From NCBI RefSeq assembly GCF_000224145.3, contig NC_020166.2, forward strand, positions 3,642,948-3,706,947: DNA of 64,000 nucleotides. The letters run 5' to 3'. Numbering within the stretch: the first letter of the stretch is position 1; each line of letters starts with the position of its first letter. The notes beneath the pieces were generated by a model that ran no database searches, was not told the DNA's origin, and worked only from the letters and a program-made list of their open reading frames with translations. The DNA comes from Ciona intestinalis. Taxonomy: Eukaryota; Chordata; Ascidiacea; Phlebobranchia; Cionidae. Shown in pieces: positions 44,476 to 58,100 of this stretch. The translations under genes were made by a program, and so were the position numbers.

Positions 44476-44712
44476 TGTGCAAGTTTGGGGAATTCCTTTT
44501 GTGTTGATGTTGTACCAATTACTATTGCTTTAATCACGTTAAACTCAGTAAATCAAAAAGTGTCAGGGATAACATTAAAATCCGCTTTTTATTTATTTCT
44601 GTATGGCTTCAACTCTGTTGGTGCAAGTTTAGTTGGTTACCCTTTAATTGATAAAATGTCAACAAGAGATAGTCTTTTCATTTGCAATTCATACCTTATA
44701 AACCTGCGTTAG
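44476..44712 (+). pseudogene. Orphan exon-like fragment with two hydrophobic helices (membrane transporter-like?)
   Basis: After a good acceptor (attcttccag) an open frame of 78 residues reads C-A-S-L-G-N-S-F-C-V-D-V-V-P-I. It has two hydrophobic stretches, one being SAFYLFLYGFNSVGASLVG followed by Y-P-L-I-D-K. The P-x-x-x-A-L plus G-x-P-L-I-D-K layout recalls major-facilitator or organic-anion transporter exons, but I cannot name the family. It ends in a stop without a clear donor and has no partner exons nearby, so it may be a relic or a terminal exon. Confidence 0.3.
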
Positions 44713-44958
44713 TTTTTTCTTTCGTTTTTTTTAAAGGTGAGATTTAAATCACCATCAGTCATGGGCGGATATATTCAGCTTTGTCGCAGCATGGCAAGAA
44801 TCGACACGAATACTGAAAAGTGTTCGGTGGTCTACAACGGTACGATTTAAAACGTTAGATAGTCTTGTATGTATAGCGTCATTCGTGCTCCAAGGAAATA
44901 CTCTATGTTTCCTTTCACACACACACATTTTGTAGCGGTTTGTTATTGTAGATTTCAT

Positions 44959-45552
44959 GATATAGTAAGATGGGAAAGATGGGACACTTAGTCAGACGAG
45001 ACTTTTTAATTTTTTTTTTACGGACTCCCATTTAATGATAATCAGGAAAATAATGTTACAGAATTATTTGACACTGTTATCGCGACTTTATAGAACGCGG
45101 GTCAAAGCTGGTTACTGTTTTTAAATATTCAAAAAATATGAAAAACAGAAACAGTATATTTTGAACAGGTAACAAAATGCGAAATAATAAGGTGCTAACT
45201 TTGAATGCTCGCTTAATCAGCTGATGAAGTTTTGTAGTTTTCGAATGTAAATGATTGAGCTTGTTTTATAGCTTCATAAAACAACTTTGAATATTTCGTA
45301 CAGTTTAACTCTGTCTCATAAAACTAGTTTTAATTTTGTGAAAAAAACTGAGATATAAACATGAGGAAAATAGGCAGGGATCAGTACGACTTTAATTTGA
45401 GATAAAAACAACAAAAAATATCGGTTTAACGTTATATATATAAAGTTTACATGGCAAAGAAACTAGCACAGCTGGTTAAAGTCGGTAGGTTAACTACAAG
45501 TTGCAGAACACTGTATTTCAATTTTGTGTCTCATCTTCCCTCACATTGTAGT
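44959..45552 (+). mobile_element. Possible long MITE derivative (~590 bp)
   Basis: A MITE-like left end (atatagtaagatgggaaaga) and a weak right end (tctcatcttccctcacattg) bracket AT-rich sequence unlike the standard core. Pairing the two ends is speculative. Confidence 0.3.
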
Positions 45553-46173
45553 TTTGTATGTTTTCATTGCCAAACTTTTAAAGGTTTGCTTTTAATTCAA
45601 TAATTTATATTCTCAATTTTCTTTTCTTACAAGTTTCTATGCATTTGTAGAATATATACAATATTTATCAATTGATGTTCGAACAATACCCATTTTTGTT
45701 CAATATGCAAATTTCAATAAAGGCTGCTAAAACTCTCGGTAAAACTGCTGTTCGCGACTTCGAAGTATTTGCGAATTAACGCTTACTTTGTAAAAGTAAG
45801 TTACAGCGTAAAACTTTTTAAAGATAGTAGGCTACTGTGGGGATAGAGCGCTATGCTTGAAAGAAATCGCCATAAATGGAAGTTTTCGATGGATCGCCTT
45901 TCTCATAGGGGATTCACCTAAAATTTCCCGGTGATCCTGTAGTTTTACTTTTAAGCAATGTGAATTTATTTAGTTTCGCAAATGCAATTATTTTTGCAAT
46001 TATGTTAGGTTAACATGTTTATTTGGAGAACGAGCACAAATTGCGTGTTATAATTCCGGTTTGTTCGTGTTTTAAATTACCTCGTCTGTCATTCTTTTTA
46101 AAGACATTGAGCTAAGCTTTATGACATAAAAATATACTAAGAACTGAAACTATCGGACTAAAAGTCTGCAAAC

Positions 46174-49100
46174 ATGGTGTTTGAATCCATTGTTGTTGAC
46201 ATTCTGAACAAATATCTTGGAAAATATTTTGAGAACCTTGATCCATCTCAGCTTAAACTTGGCATATGGGGAGGTAGGCGTTTATGTGGTTAAACTTTAT
46301 ATTTATCCAGTCTGCAGAGTATGGCAGGGGCACGAGGGATTTCGTTTACAAACTTTTGGCGATGCATGCCAGAATTTGTCTAATGCACGCCAAATAATTA
46401 AACAATGAAAAAAATATGTGTTATGTTAAGTAGGATTTCCGGTGCTAGTGAAGAATCTCCCCCCACCTTATTTCCTAACCACTAACCCCTTACTACTAAC
46501 CCCCTAACCATCAACCCCTAAACCCTTACTACTAACCCCCTAACCTTCAACCCCAACCACCAACCTCTTACCACCAACCCCTAACACTTTCCACCAGCCT
46601 ATTCTGCTATGTTTTGGAAGATTCTTCACCAGTGCCTGATTTCCTAACATGGCTTGAAAATGTACATGCTTTGCACGCCGATTTTTGATAATAGCACGCA
46701 GGCACGCAAAAACTAACCATCTTGCACACGCCATACCTCTTCAGGAACTGTCATACTTTGTAGTCTGGAAATTTATAATAATCTACATACCCTTCACGTT
46801 GAGTATATATAACAACTTTTTAATCTGGAGAAACTGCAAATATAAGAATCTTTCATGTTCCTATACTTAACTTTTTTATAAATATTCGCAAAATTGTAAG
46901 TTTGCTATTGCATGCATAACCAGTGACCACGCTTATTTTCTTCCAATTAAATGTAAATAGTTCTTAACTGTGAGCATGTTTTAACAACTGTTGTCTATGT
47001 CACTATATCCTGTCTTTTTGTTTTCAAAATATTTTAAAATCTTACTGCCGTAATCGTAAACGCAAATTAAAGTTATTATTATAAATATCTTTATTTGCAC
47101 ATTGTGAGTGTCCCCATGCATGCATAACCTTTGGGAAGTAATGGTACTTACTTACCTATGTTTGTCTTATTTTAGGTGATGTGGTACTTGAAAATCTAAG
47201 AATACAGAGTAATGCTGTAGTGAGTGTTTTTAATGTTTTCAATGTTTCATTTTACTTTTATTATTTAGCATATTAGTTGGCATTAATCTCATATTTACTC
47301 TTTCTTTCCCTTATTTTTATTCCTCTTCACTGTTTTCTATCCATGTTGTGTTTGTATCTTTCTTTAGTCTGTGGCAATGGCCTGCGTCAATTTCCCCCCA
47401 AAATAACATTTTATCATCGATGGTATTATTACGTAAAAGTATTTTTTTGTGTAAGTCATTGACATTCAACCAATACTAAGGGGGGGAAATCATTTAGCTG
47501 GTGAGCAGTAACATTTCTAGCCTAAAATGTTCATTAGGTCTCACTAATAACTGCGGTTTATTTAATTTGAAAATAACTCGGCTTGAAAACTTATTTTAAA
47601 AATGCGTGAAACGCGTGCGTAAAGGATTACCTACTGGTGGTTCTTAGTGAATCAAGAGGTTGGTTTATGGCTGCTTAAACACATGGATGTTTGTCTCTCT
47701 ATATTCCATGGGCCTACCTGTTGGTTAAATTTATTTATGGGGTAAATATTAAACAACTTATTCAGACACAACCTGGATTAGGGTTATTAAGATGCAATTG
47801 GTTAAATCTCAATAATTTATGCACCTAAAATTGACTTTCAAGTATTGTCAGCGCCAATGAAATGTTCTTGTGGGTATTGGCGTTGCCTATCTGCACTGAC
47901 GGAAGGTAAAAACATGGCCGGAACGAAAAGAGCAAAGATCAGTTTAATGGCAACCTAGCTTATTGTTTATTGCTATAACATGGTTGTTGTTAACTATCTG
48001 TTCACATGTAATGGTCATAACATAGATCATATTGAAACTATTTGTATACATTTAAATTGTATTTCCCAAGTTTATAGAGAAAGCATAAATAATTAAGTCA
48101 ATTAATTTTAAAAGTGTATGATTCGTTAATATATGCACATTTATCTTGTTAGTAAATCTTCATAATTTGATTATTCACATTTAACCATTGTGGATTTTCT
48201 GTATGTTAGCTATGGTGGCAATGCTTTACATTTGTTAATTTATAATTCACAAGTCGTTTATAACTATCATTTTACCGTTAATTGTCTTTTTCTTTTTAGT
48301 TAACCCGTTCTTGGAAGAGATACATAATATTGTATTGTGTTAATCTATGTAGTATTATTTAACATAATGAATGCCTTTACTTCCTGTGTATTATGAATCT
48401 ATTTTTGCACACCATGCATGACATTAGTGTTCTCCATACAATTTAACTAAAACAAGTAAACAACCAAGAGGCATTAGCTTATCTATGTTTGTCCATACAT
48501 TAGTTAGGCCTAATGAATGCAATAAAATAAACAGCTTAGAAATTAAAATCTAAGAAAAAAAAGTATAAGAAAACAAATATAAGCTTGAACTTGACAATAG
48601 TCTTTGTTTCCAATGTTAATTTCATTACATATGTNNNNNNNNNNNNNNNNNNNNNNNNNNNNNNNNNNNNNNNNNNNNNNNNNNAATCGAAATGTGGTGC
48701 ATATAAGGCAACTTTTTTATAATTTAAAGTGAGTTTCTTTTTCGTAAAACAGATTTTATTTTTCTTAAAATAGCTTAAAAATATTTTTTTCTTAAAACAG
48801 ATTTTTCTTTTCCTAAAACAGATTAGCATCTGCCTGATGAAGAATATTATGTTACCAACATTGTAGAGTTGATATCTTTGAATATGAACGTCTTATCCGT
48901 CCATATTAGTGTTCGAACTTGGGATACAAATATGAAACTTTCATTGGAAACATTCGATGTTGTTCAACCCCAGGTATTTTATTATTCAACATTTTATATT
49001 AGTTAGGGCCAATTTTCCGTCATAATTTGTCAATTTTTCCGTCATAATTTGTCAATTTTTCCGTCATAATTTGTCATTTGTGTTGCAGTTTCTAGAATAA

Positions 49101-52100
49101 AAGTATAAGTGACTTTTGTCAACTAGGACTAGTAATTTCACTTATTTAACTAATTTCTTGACAGAAATTTTAAACTAATTGATTATTAGTGATCATCATG
49201 TTTAATATATGATATTTTTATTTTTTATTTATGTTTAATATATGATATTTTTATTTTTTATTTATCTACATATTTTTATAAGTTTAATATTATGTTAAAT
49301 CTAATAAACTCCATTTTTGAAAATTTATTTCTAAATTACGCAATCGCTGTAACTGTGCCATGGGTCCAGTGTATTATCTACTAGTTTAAAAAACTTGATT
49401 GTTGAATCTTTTATCAGTGATTTTCATTCGATATAAAATGAACTGATTTATTTATAAATTTAGTTCCAAACAGCCGACAACACTCCACTTGTATTGATGA
49501 ACTCTGAGGTGAGTTCAGATTCTGACACGTTATTCCACGGAGAAATTATTCAAGTGAATCCAAAATCTCCTGACTTTGTTCAACTTTACAATCGCACAAA
49601 GCAACTAGTGTTTGTAAGGTAGTGGTTTCAACTTTCTCGTTTTTTTAGTTTTTGCAGAACAGTAGTTGACAAACGTTTTCTACTTGCTTGCCCATTATTG
49701 TTTCATACATAGTTCTCATACCAATTTTGATAATTTTACTTATTTTGATACTTCTTACTTATAACAGTTACTTGTTCTCATATCTACACATTTTTTATAT
49801 ACAAAGGTAATGGGTTCAAGGCTCGTCACTTAACGGCAATTGCTTCTACCTAGTGGTCACTAATGGGTTGTCTAAATTAGCATTTATACAATATAAAAAA
49901 ATCTCCCAAAAACAATTACCTACAAAGTAACATACATGGTAACTGGTAAGCTGACCTTGTGATACAACTGTCGTTTCCAGGTATGCCAAGATAAAGCAAG
50001 TTACATTCATTCAATCGAATGTTACTTTTTAAAGAAATACTTTTATTTTGTCTTTAGTGTCATCATTTTTTTTGTGTTAATCTAAAACTTTGTTATTTTA
50101 GGTTTGGATCCCTATGTATAACAGCTCATGTACAGGCTGTATTGAAACTTCAAAGCTTTGTTTCATCGCTTACTCACTTATTAGAATCACAGGCAGCTAA
50201 AGTTATTGAACCAACTGTAGCAGCACATGAAACATCAGGTAATTTTTAAACATTTTTTGTAGGTAACCGTCCATATTATTTTGGCAAGAAACAGCAGCAG
50301 GCATTTGGTAGTGTGTCCTCTAAGGTATATTAAGTATAATTTTAAGTTCTTTTTTTTAGAATAATTACCCAGATATATAGTTATATCTATTCCAAATTCA
50401 ATGATTTCGTTTTATGTGTTTAAAGTTACGTATTTTTTTATACTTTTTATTAAAATTGCAGGTCCACATCAAATTTTGTGAATCTCTATTTTATGTTATC
50501 TTTTTTTGTAGAAAAAAGTGACCTTGCAACAAAATCTGATGTCTCCATTATCCCATTTAATGTAAAGGATTCCGATTCAAAGGTTGTAGATTTAAAGTTA
50601 ACGGCAAGAATAGATGCTGTTCGCGTCAACCTTGTGGATGAGAAAGAAGAAATTAGCATTGTTGAGGTTTGATTTGATTTTACATTTTGAAATTAAGTAT
50701 TTTTTTGTTTTGTAATAAGTTTTTTAAATATAGAAAAACTGTTTCTGCAAGCCACATTGTGATTATCTTTTGTCAAAACATTGGTACAGAAAAAGTACTA
50801 AAATAAGTGTTTACCATTATTATTAAATACTTTCACAAATAAAGTATAATATCATATGAATTTTCAAAGTTGTAAGCTGATTATTTCACTAATACACTTT
50901 AATAGATGCCTGTCCAAAGTTTTTAAATAATTTCTTTTTCATTAGGCATCTCATCTGTATATTATTTCATGCAAATACTGAAGCACGATTGCATGTATCA
51001 TTTTAACATAGCAGTAAAGCGTGCCTGCTACAATTATCCGGTTATCTTACAAGGATAGTTAGTTATAAAGTAAAAAACACTACCGCGATTAGGCTTCCCA
51101 ACAAAAAAAAACTTACAATATATCAATATATATCAACAGATATTCTGTTACTTCTGCTACCAGGCATAGTATAAACAATATATTAGTAGCTCATCTGGTA
51201 TAAAAAAATAAAGTGCAACAGGTTTCATTCCCTGATGAAGTGTCGCCGTATGACAGACGAAACGTTTGAAATACACTACGTTTTTTATACCAGATGAGCC
51301 ACTAATATATTATTTATACTATGCCTGGTAGCAAAAGTAACAGAAAACAACAGTTGTTTAAACAATACATACACAAACTACTTTTGATAATTAAATGTTA
51401 TTTATTCCTTCTCTTCGGTCACGATAATAAAGAACGAGAGGGTTTACAAACCCTAAAAGACGGGTAGTAACGGTAAAAAAGCGAAGACAGATAGTAACAG
51501 TAAAACAACAATTTCGCCTTTTCATTCCCTGATGAAGTCTTGCCGTATGGCAGACGAAACGTTGGAAATACACTACGTTTTTATACCAGATGAGCCACTA
51601 ATATATTATTTATATATTATTAGATCGAAGGCATCAAATCAAGTGTATCAATCACAAAACAATGGATTAAACTGAATGCTGAGCTTCATAAATTGAAAGT
51701 TACTGACACAGACATCAAGACTTTGTATCCTGATGTCGTTCAGTCAGATGGTGACGAAGTTATTCTGTTGGAATTCGTGAATTACAACAATCCAAATACT
51801 GGGGTTGATTCGGATGTGAACAAACCACACGCTGTGGATGGAAGTCTGAAGTTAAAGGTGCTTGTTTATTTTTTAATAGATTAGCTTTTGTTAGGGTTTG
51901 CCCAGCATAAGTGAATGCAAAATGAAAAATTAACTTTGGCCCAGAAATTAATCAGAGTTTAAATAGAAGAATGTAACTGTATCCCATTTGGCCATTTCGT
52001 CATTTATTCAAAACGCTCTGGACTTAACATTTTGAGATTTAATCATGTAATACAGTTTTTTGTAAAGTATTTATTTAGTTATATATCCCAACCATTACCA

Positions 52101-55100
52101 TTAAAACCCTCGTCGTCTACCTTTGGGAAAGCGGCGGCCCCCTTAAACTTATGAGGACCATGCAGTAGCACCCCAGGTGTTGGGGTAATGAGCCAATCCT
52201 GGCCTAAATCCCAGGACCCATGGCATGACACGCTATGGGACCTCACCCACATAGAATAGAATATAGTTGTATGTTTATTTTATATTGAACCACAGGTGGT
52301 TGATCTGTTTCGGGGTGCACATTACTTAATAATTAGATATTTTATAATATCCTTCAATACTTTATTCGAAGCTAGAATTCCAAATGATGACTCCATTAAA
52401 CAGGATACCGAATCTTGTAATTTAATTTGAATACAAACGGATTCGAACCTCACGTAGTACAAATTTTGTATTGTGCAGTACAAAAAAAGATCTCCCAAAA
52501 TTAATTTGTTTTGGCTAACCTGTTAAAGAGCATAAGGCGGGTCAAACAGAACGCCCACATTATACTGCCTGTAATTGCCCTGTCATGCAAGGATAACTAA
52601 GTTACATTTATTCATTCATATACCAACCCTCTGTTTATTCATACCAGATACAATTTTGACCAAAAGATGTTACAAATAATATATTAAGAAAACGTTTATA
52701 AATTAAAATAATATTAATCAGAAAACATTATTATTTAAAAAAAAACAAAGTTTAATAAATTTAAAAATCAATATTTTAATTTGTATTTACTGCTATTATC
52801 TTATACAGCTTGGATGTGTGAAGGTTGTGTTTTTAAACAAGTTTGTTGAAAAGTTGCAAAAATATGGAAACAGTTTGTCACAAGGTAAAGAAATCCTTGA
52901 AGCTGGATCTGCTGCACAGGTAACAACTATTATGCTAATGTGGGTTCAAGATAGTTTGAAAAAAATGTGCAATTTAAGTTTAGTGGTATGAGTATCGTAT
53001 TTGTGATTTCTCTGGGGTAACGGGCCAATCCTAGCCTAAATCTTATGACCCATGGCGAGCTAGCTGTGGGGCCTTACCCACATAGAATAGAATGTGTGAT
53101 TTTGTTTGTGAAGTAAAGTTTTCTGTTTGTTTCCAATTAGTTTCTTAACTATAGGTTTAATTTTTAAACACACTTTTCATGTGTTTTATATGAATTCTAT
53201 TGTCTAACTTTGATATCAGTTTAATTAAAAAAATGTAAATTAGATTTTTGAACAGCAACTAAATAAAGGTGTTACAACCACTATTGATAATGTATAGGAT
53301 AAAACATATATATCACTATACAAGTATTCAGCTACATAAATGTAACTTGTAATAAATTCTCCGAATCGAACCCTGGTCTGATGCTTATATAGTTGAACGA
53401 TTCTAGTTTAGTAAAATGTGGTAAAGATCTGGTGCTACGAAGAGATATAAATAATAGAATCAATTCGAATAAGAGACTGACGATGCCATTTAGACGAAAT
53501 ATATATCTCTAATACAACAATTGGTTAGACTTTTTTTGTCCGTTACATTTTTAAAGCATCGTATTTACATAAGTGTGACGCGGAACCCCAAACAAAAATA
53601 ATAACTTGGTAAATCCAAATTGTCCTATATGGGTAACTTGGAATACTGTAGTTCATTGTTTTTCCCCATCCAATAGTTTAATACCAATATAGTGCTTAGG
53701 AGATTCATCTAAATTTTACTTGCCAAATGTTCAATTTCCAATATGTAGTCAGCCATTTTTGAACCTTATTTTTCATTAAACTTTATAAAGTTTTTATATA
53801 TATTGTATGCTTCTAAATTTTAGGAGATAGCTGTTGCAAAAGCACAAGAACTGATGCTTACCAACCCTCTTATTTTGATTGACATGAAACTATCGGCACC
53901 AACTATTATTGTTCCAAAACATTCACAATCTTTGGAAGTTTTGGTGGTTGACCTGGGTGTGTTGAAGGTAAAGATGTTTCACAAGTTATATATAGTAGGG
54001 TGGGGAAAGACGGGACACATTTAGCACATGTTTTAGAAGAGTAGAAAAGATGGGACACCTTTAGCACATGATATCCAAATATCCTCATCGTGTTTGAAAC
54101 AATCAACGACGGTCTATGGAATCTTAAAGACATGTTTTTTTATGTTCCTAAGAGTTCTTTATTTACTAACAAATGAGGGGAGAAGATATAACCAAAAGTT
54201 GTCTCACTTTCCCCACCCTGTTTAGTTGTAGTTTTAACATGTAAAAAAGAATGTTTCTTTGTAGTGAGGAGTTCATTTTAGTTAATTTAACTATACGAAT
54301 TTACCAAAAAGAGTTATTTATAGCGCCAATAACAGCTCTAATGTTAAATGTTTTATAAAATATTTCGAAATTAGCACAAAAAATTTTGCTTGCTATTTTG
54401 TGTTACAATATAAACAAAAATGACAAAACAAGTTTTTTTTTACAGGCAGTCAACCAATTCTCCCAAACCAGTGTGCTTGACATTGGTAGTCGCGTTGTTG
54501 ATGAGTTGAAACTTTCACTTCATGATGTTCAAGTTTTGTATCGAGATGTAAATGAAGATAAAGTTGTCGTTCGTGAAGAGAATATTTTACAACCCACAGA
54601 TCTGGAAATTGAGGTTTAACATTTTTTTTGCTAAAATTGTTGCCCAATTTTAATTTTTGGTGCCAAATTTTTGCAAAGTTAAATGCTAAATTGTTTCAAA
54701 TCAGTGGGCCCCAAAGTAAGGGCCCCTAGTAAGGGTCCCCTGGGGGCCTCTACGGTCATAAAGGGGGTCCTGGCTATAAACTGGGGGACTGAGAGTTAAT
54801 CAGTGTAGTTGTATTAAAATATGCAAATCAATAAGGAAAGTGTATTTTTTTAGTCGAAAAATGGAAATATTGGACTAAAAAGTTTGTTTTGCCGAAGGTA
54901 TGCCCGTTTTACTTCGGTGGTTTGAGTGGGGAAATTGCATAAGGCCATCTATTAAAATTAAGTCTCACCCGGGCTCAAGATGTTGATGTCTTTGCACCAG
55001 CTTCATGCCTTTTATTATAGTTGGACTTATAGTAATGAATGAAAAGTTACTTGATTTTACGTTTTTTGTCAAGGGGGATTTTGATATGCTGTTAATTGTT

Positions 55101-58100
55101 GTTTAGGGGGCGCTTTTAAAAAAAATGGGAAAACACTAGTTTTGATTATCCATTTTTTTAGTGATTGGAAATTAGTTAATTGGAGAATTAATACCTAGAA
55201 GACAAGAAACCAGTTTCTAAAATTCATTAATTTAATTATAATGACCAATATTTTGACCAGGTCATTCGTAATCTATCATCCGCATGGTTTCATGGGATAC
55301 CAGATGTTTCTGTTAATGCTGTGTTACATAAGTTGTCAGTTGCTATAAGTCAACAAAACTTAAAGTTCATCTTACAAGCATTGGAACTAAACTTTCAAGA
55401 AGGAACCACAGATGCAATGGAGGAGAAATCTGAATCGAATTCAGGTTTTTTTTAAATTTAATTTCACGTTCAGTTGCTACACTTTTGTAAGTAAATTAAT
55501 TCTTTAGTAATTTTTTATTATAGCGTGATATTTTGAAAAACCAGAATCGAATTCAGATTTTTTTAAATTCAGTTTTGTGTTCAGACGATACACTTCTGTA
55601 ATTAAACTTATTCTTTAGTGGTTTTTAATTGCAGCGCCATTTTAATGTTTGTTGTTTTGTTGCTTGGCTAGATTAATTAATTTATCTTTGCTGTTGTAAT
55701 CAAAAGTTTAAATAATATTTTTGTTATGTTAATTTAAGGTTTCTTTCAAATTTTTATTTTGCTAATTTATGCTAAAAGTAACCACTTCTTTTTCCATTGT
55801 TTATTAATATTATTAATAATCATTAAAGTTTAGATATTTTTTTAATTATACATATAGTTGTGCACTTATTTGATTTACAAACCTATTTTCAATGTATTTT
55901 TTTGTAGTGTAGTATTGACATAGTTGTAATAATTTATACCATTCATAATTTTCAGATTCAAAAACAACAATTGTATCTGAACAATCATTACCTTTACAAG
56001 AATCACCCCAAGAAGATAGGGATTTATTACATGTAAGAATTTGTTGTAAATGTGCTTTAAAATTTAACCTAAACACCTGAAATACATTGTAACTAGTCTG
56101 ACTGTTTTACTGTTAAGGTAAAAAATCTCGATCAATATTTAAAAATATTAACAACGGTCTATAGGAGTCGTGAGGATACGGTTTTATAATTCTTTGAATA
56201 TTCATTGTTTACTAGCAAATGGGACGATAAAATGTAATGAAAAGGAATGCGATCCACCTTTCCCTACCTGGAGATTAAACATATTTTGTTCACAACTTTG
56301 AAGTTTTCTTTCCGTTTGGAAAACATGGAACTGAAACTGTTTGTTGATGAAAAACGTGAAGAAGATTTATCGAAACTTTCGTTCGTGAACATAGTTGGGA
56401 GTATGAGGGATGCAAGCGATCTATCAAGAGTCCTCACGTTATCTCTGGAGGATTTATTGCTGGTGGACAACAGAGAGCATCACACTGGAGTCGTCACACA
56501 TTTGATAAAAAGGAAACAAACCGTAGACAATGGTGAGTGACTTGTAAAAAATTCTGTAACTCTAATCCTGATCTGATACTTATATAGTTGAACGATTCTT
56601 GTTTAGATAAATATAGTAAGGATCTGGTGCCACGAAAATGTAACTGACAAAAATTCTATTTAAATAAAAGACTGAAAATGCCATTTAGGTGAAATATGTC
56701 TCTTATACAACAATTGGTTGAACTTGATTTTTGTTTGTTACACTTTCTTAGCACCAGATTCTTACCATAATAGAGAGTACTGACATTTATTATTTATAAA
56801 TATTATTCTTTAGTAATTAAACTGTTTTTTTAATTTATAACTCCCATATCTGTAAATTTTATTTATAATGTTTGATATTTAACTAAATATATTTCACCAA
56901 AACAGTGGGTTACTATTACTAACGTGTTATTTTAATGAATATGTGGAAAATTTAAAAGTATCCAATAACTTTTTTTGTCGCTAACGAGAAAGTGTTAATA
57001 CATTTGTTGAGGTATATATGTAGAATTATAAATCAGTCAATGGATTTTAGTATTGTTACCAACATTTTCACTAAATACATCAGTGTTCTTACACAAAGAT
57101 TCCATGTTTTTGTGAAGTTTTTAATTTTTAATACTTTTTTTTGTCTATATACAAAAAAATATATATAGTAGGGTGGGAGAAGAGGGGATATCTTTAGCAC
57201 ATAATATCCAAACATCCTGATCGTGTTTTAAACAATTAACAACCATCTATGGAAGTTATAAAGATACGGAATTTTGGTTCTTTAAATTTTCTTTGTTTAC
57301 TACCAAATGGGGCGAGAAAATAGATCGTGTCCTATCTTTCCCCACCCTACTATATAAAAGCTACAATAAACATATTTATTTTTATTTATTTCAAGGTTCT
57401 GTGTTAATCAACATGAAGTACAACCAACGTGTTGATAATGCCGACGGTGAAATTGAAGTTTCAAACTTGAGTTTAATTATCAGCGTTGAGTTTTATCTGA
57501 AACTTGCTAGTTTTTTTATGGATGGTTTCAATGTGGTTTCTGAGAAGCAGAGCTCTACAAGTCAAGGTATCTTTTCTACAATGGAAATGTTAAAGCTTTG
57601 TATAAAATGAGCATGTTTGATTCTGGGAATTAGTAGTTAAACCGCGAGGTTGTATTCAAGGATAGAAGGTGTGGTATTCTTGGATACCAACCAAAGTTAA
57701 TGGTTTGCAGTTACTATTGGTTACCAGGATTTTTAGTCAACTACCTAAAATTTATTGGGTGTTTTTCGGTTAACTAAATTTCTGTGCATTACTTATTACA
57801 AAAGTAAGTCAGTCAAAATAAACTGACTAAATTTTAGTCAGGCAATTAAAAAGCACAAATTGAGTTTAGGCAGCAACCATATGGTAGTCAAGAATGACAT
57901 CCCAGGTTCGTTGCACCTTGCTGCTACCATTGTGGTGGTGTAGGGGTCTTTAGGCAAGACACTTAACAAGATATATAGATGTTCATGAAATATAACACAC
58001 AAGGTATACCAATCGCCTTTACAATGACTTGCAAGGAAAAATAAATGCCATTGATTTGTATTAGCCTTATGGGTGTTAATTTAAATAAAAAAGTTATGTT

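Larger units (their letters stand above)
43611..46173. other. Intergenic region upstream of VPS13
   Basis: Holds one MITE (43735), the orphan exon-like frame (44476) and a possible long MITE derivative (44959). Nothing else was recognised. VPS13 promoter elements must lie near the right end, but none stands out. Confidence 0.5.

Noticed and set aside
46440..46640. CTAACC-rich stretch as internal telomere repeat
   Set aside because: Flanks and units are shared with 17330-17480, so it is part of a dispersed repeat; the units are irregular.
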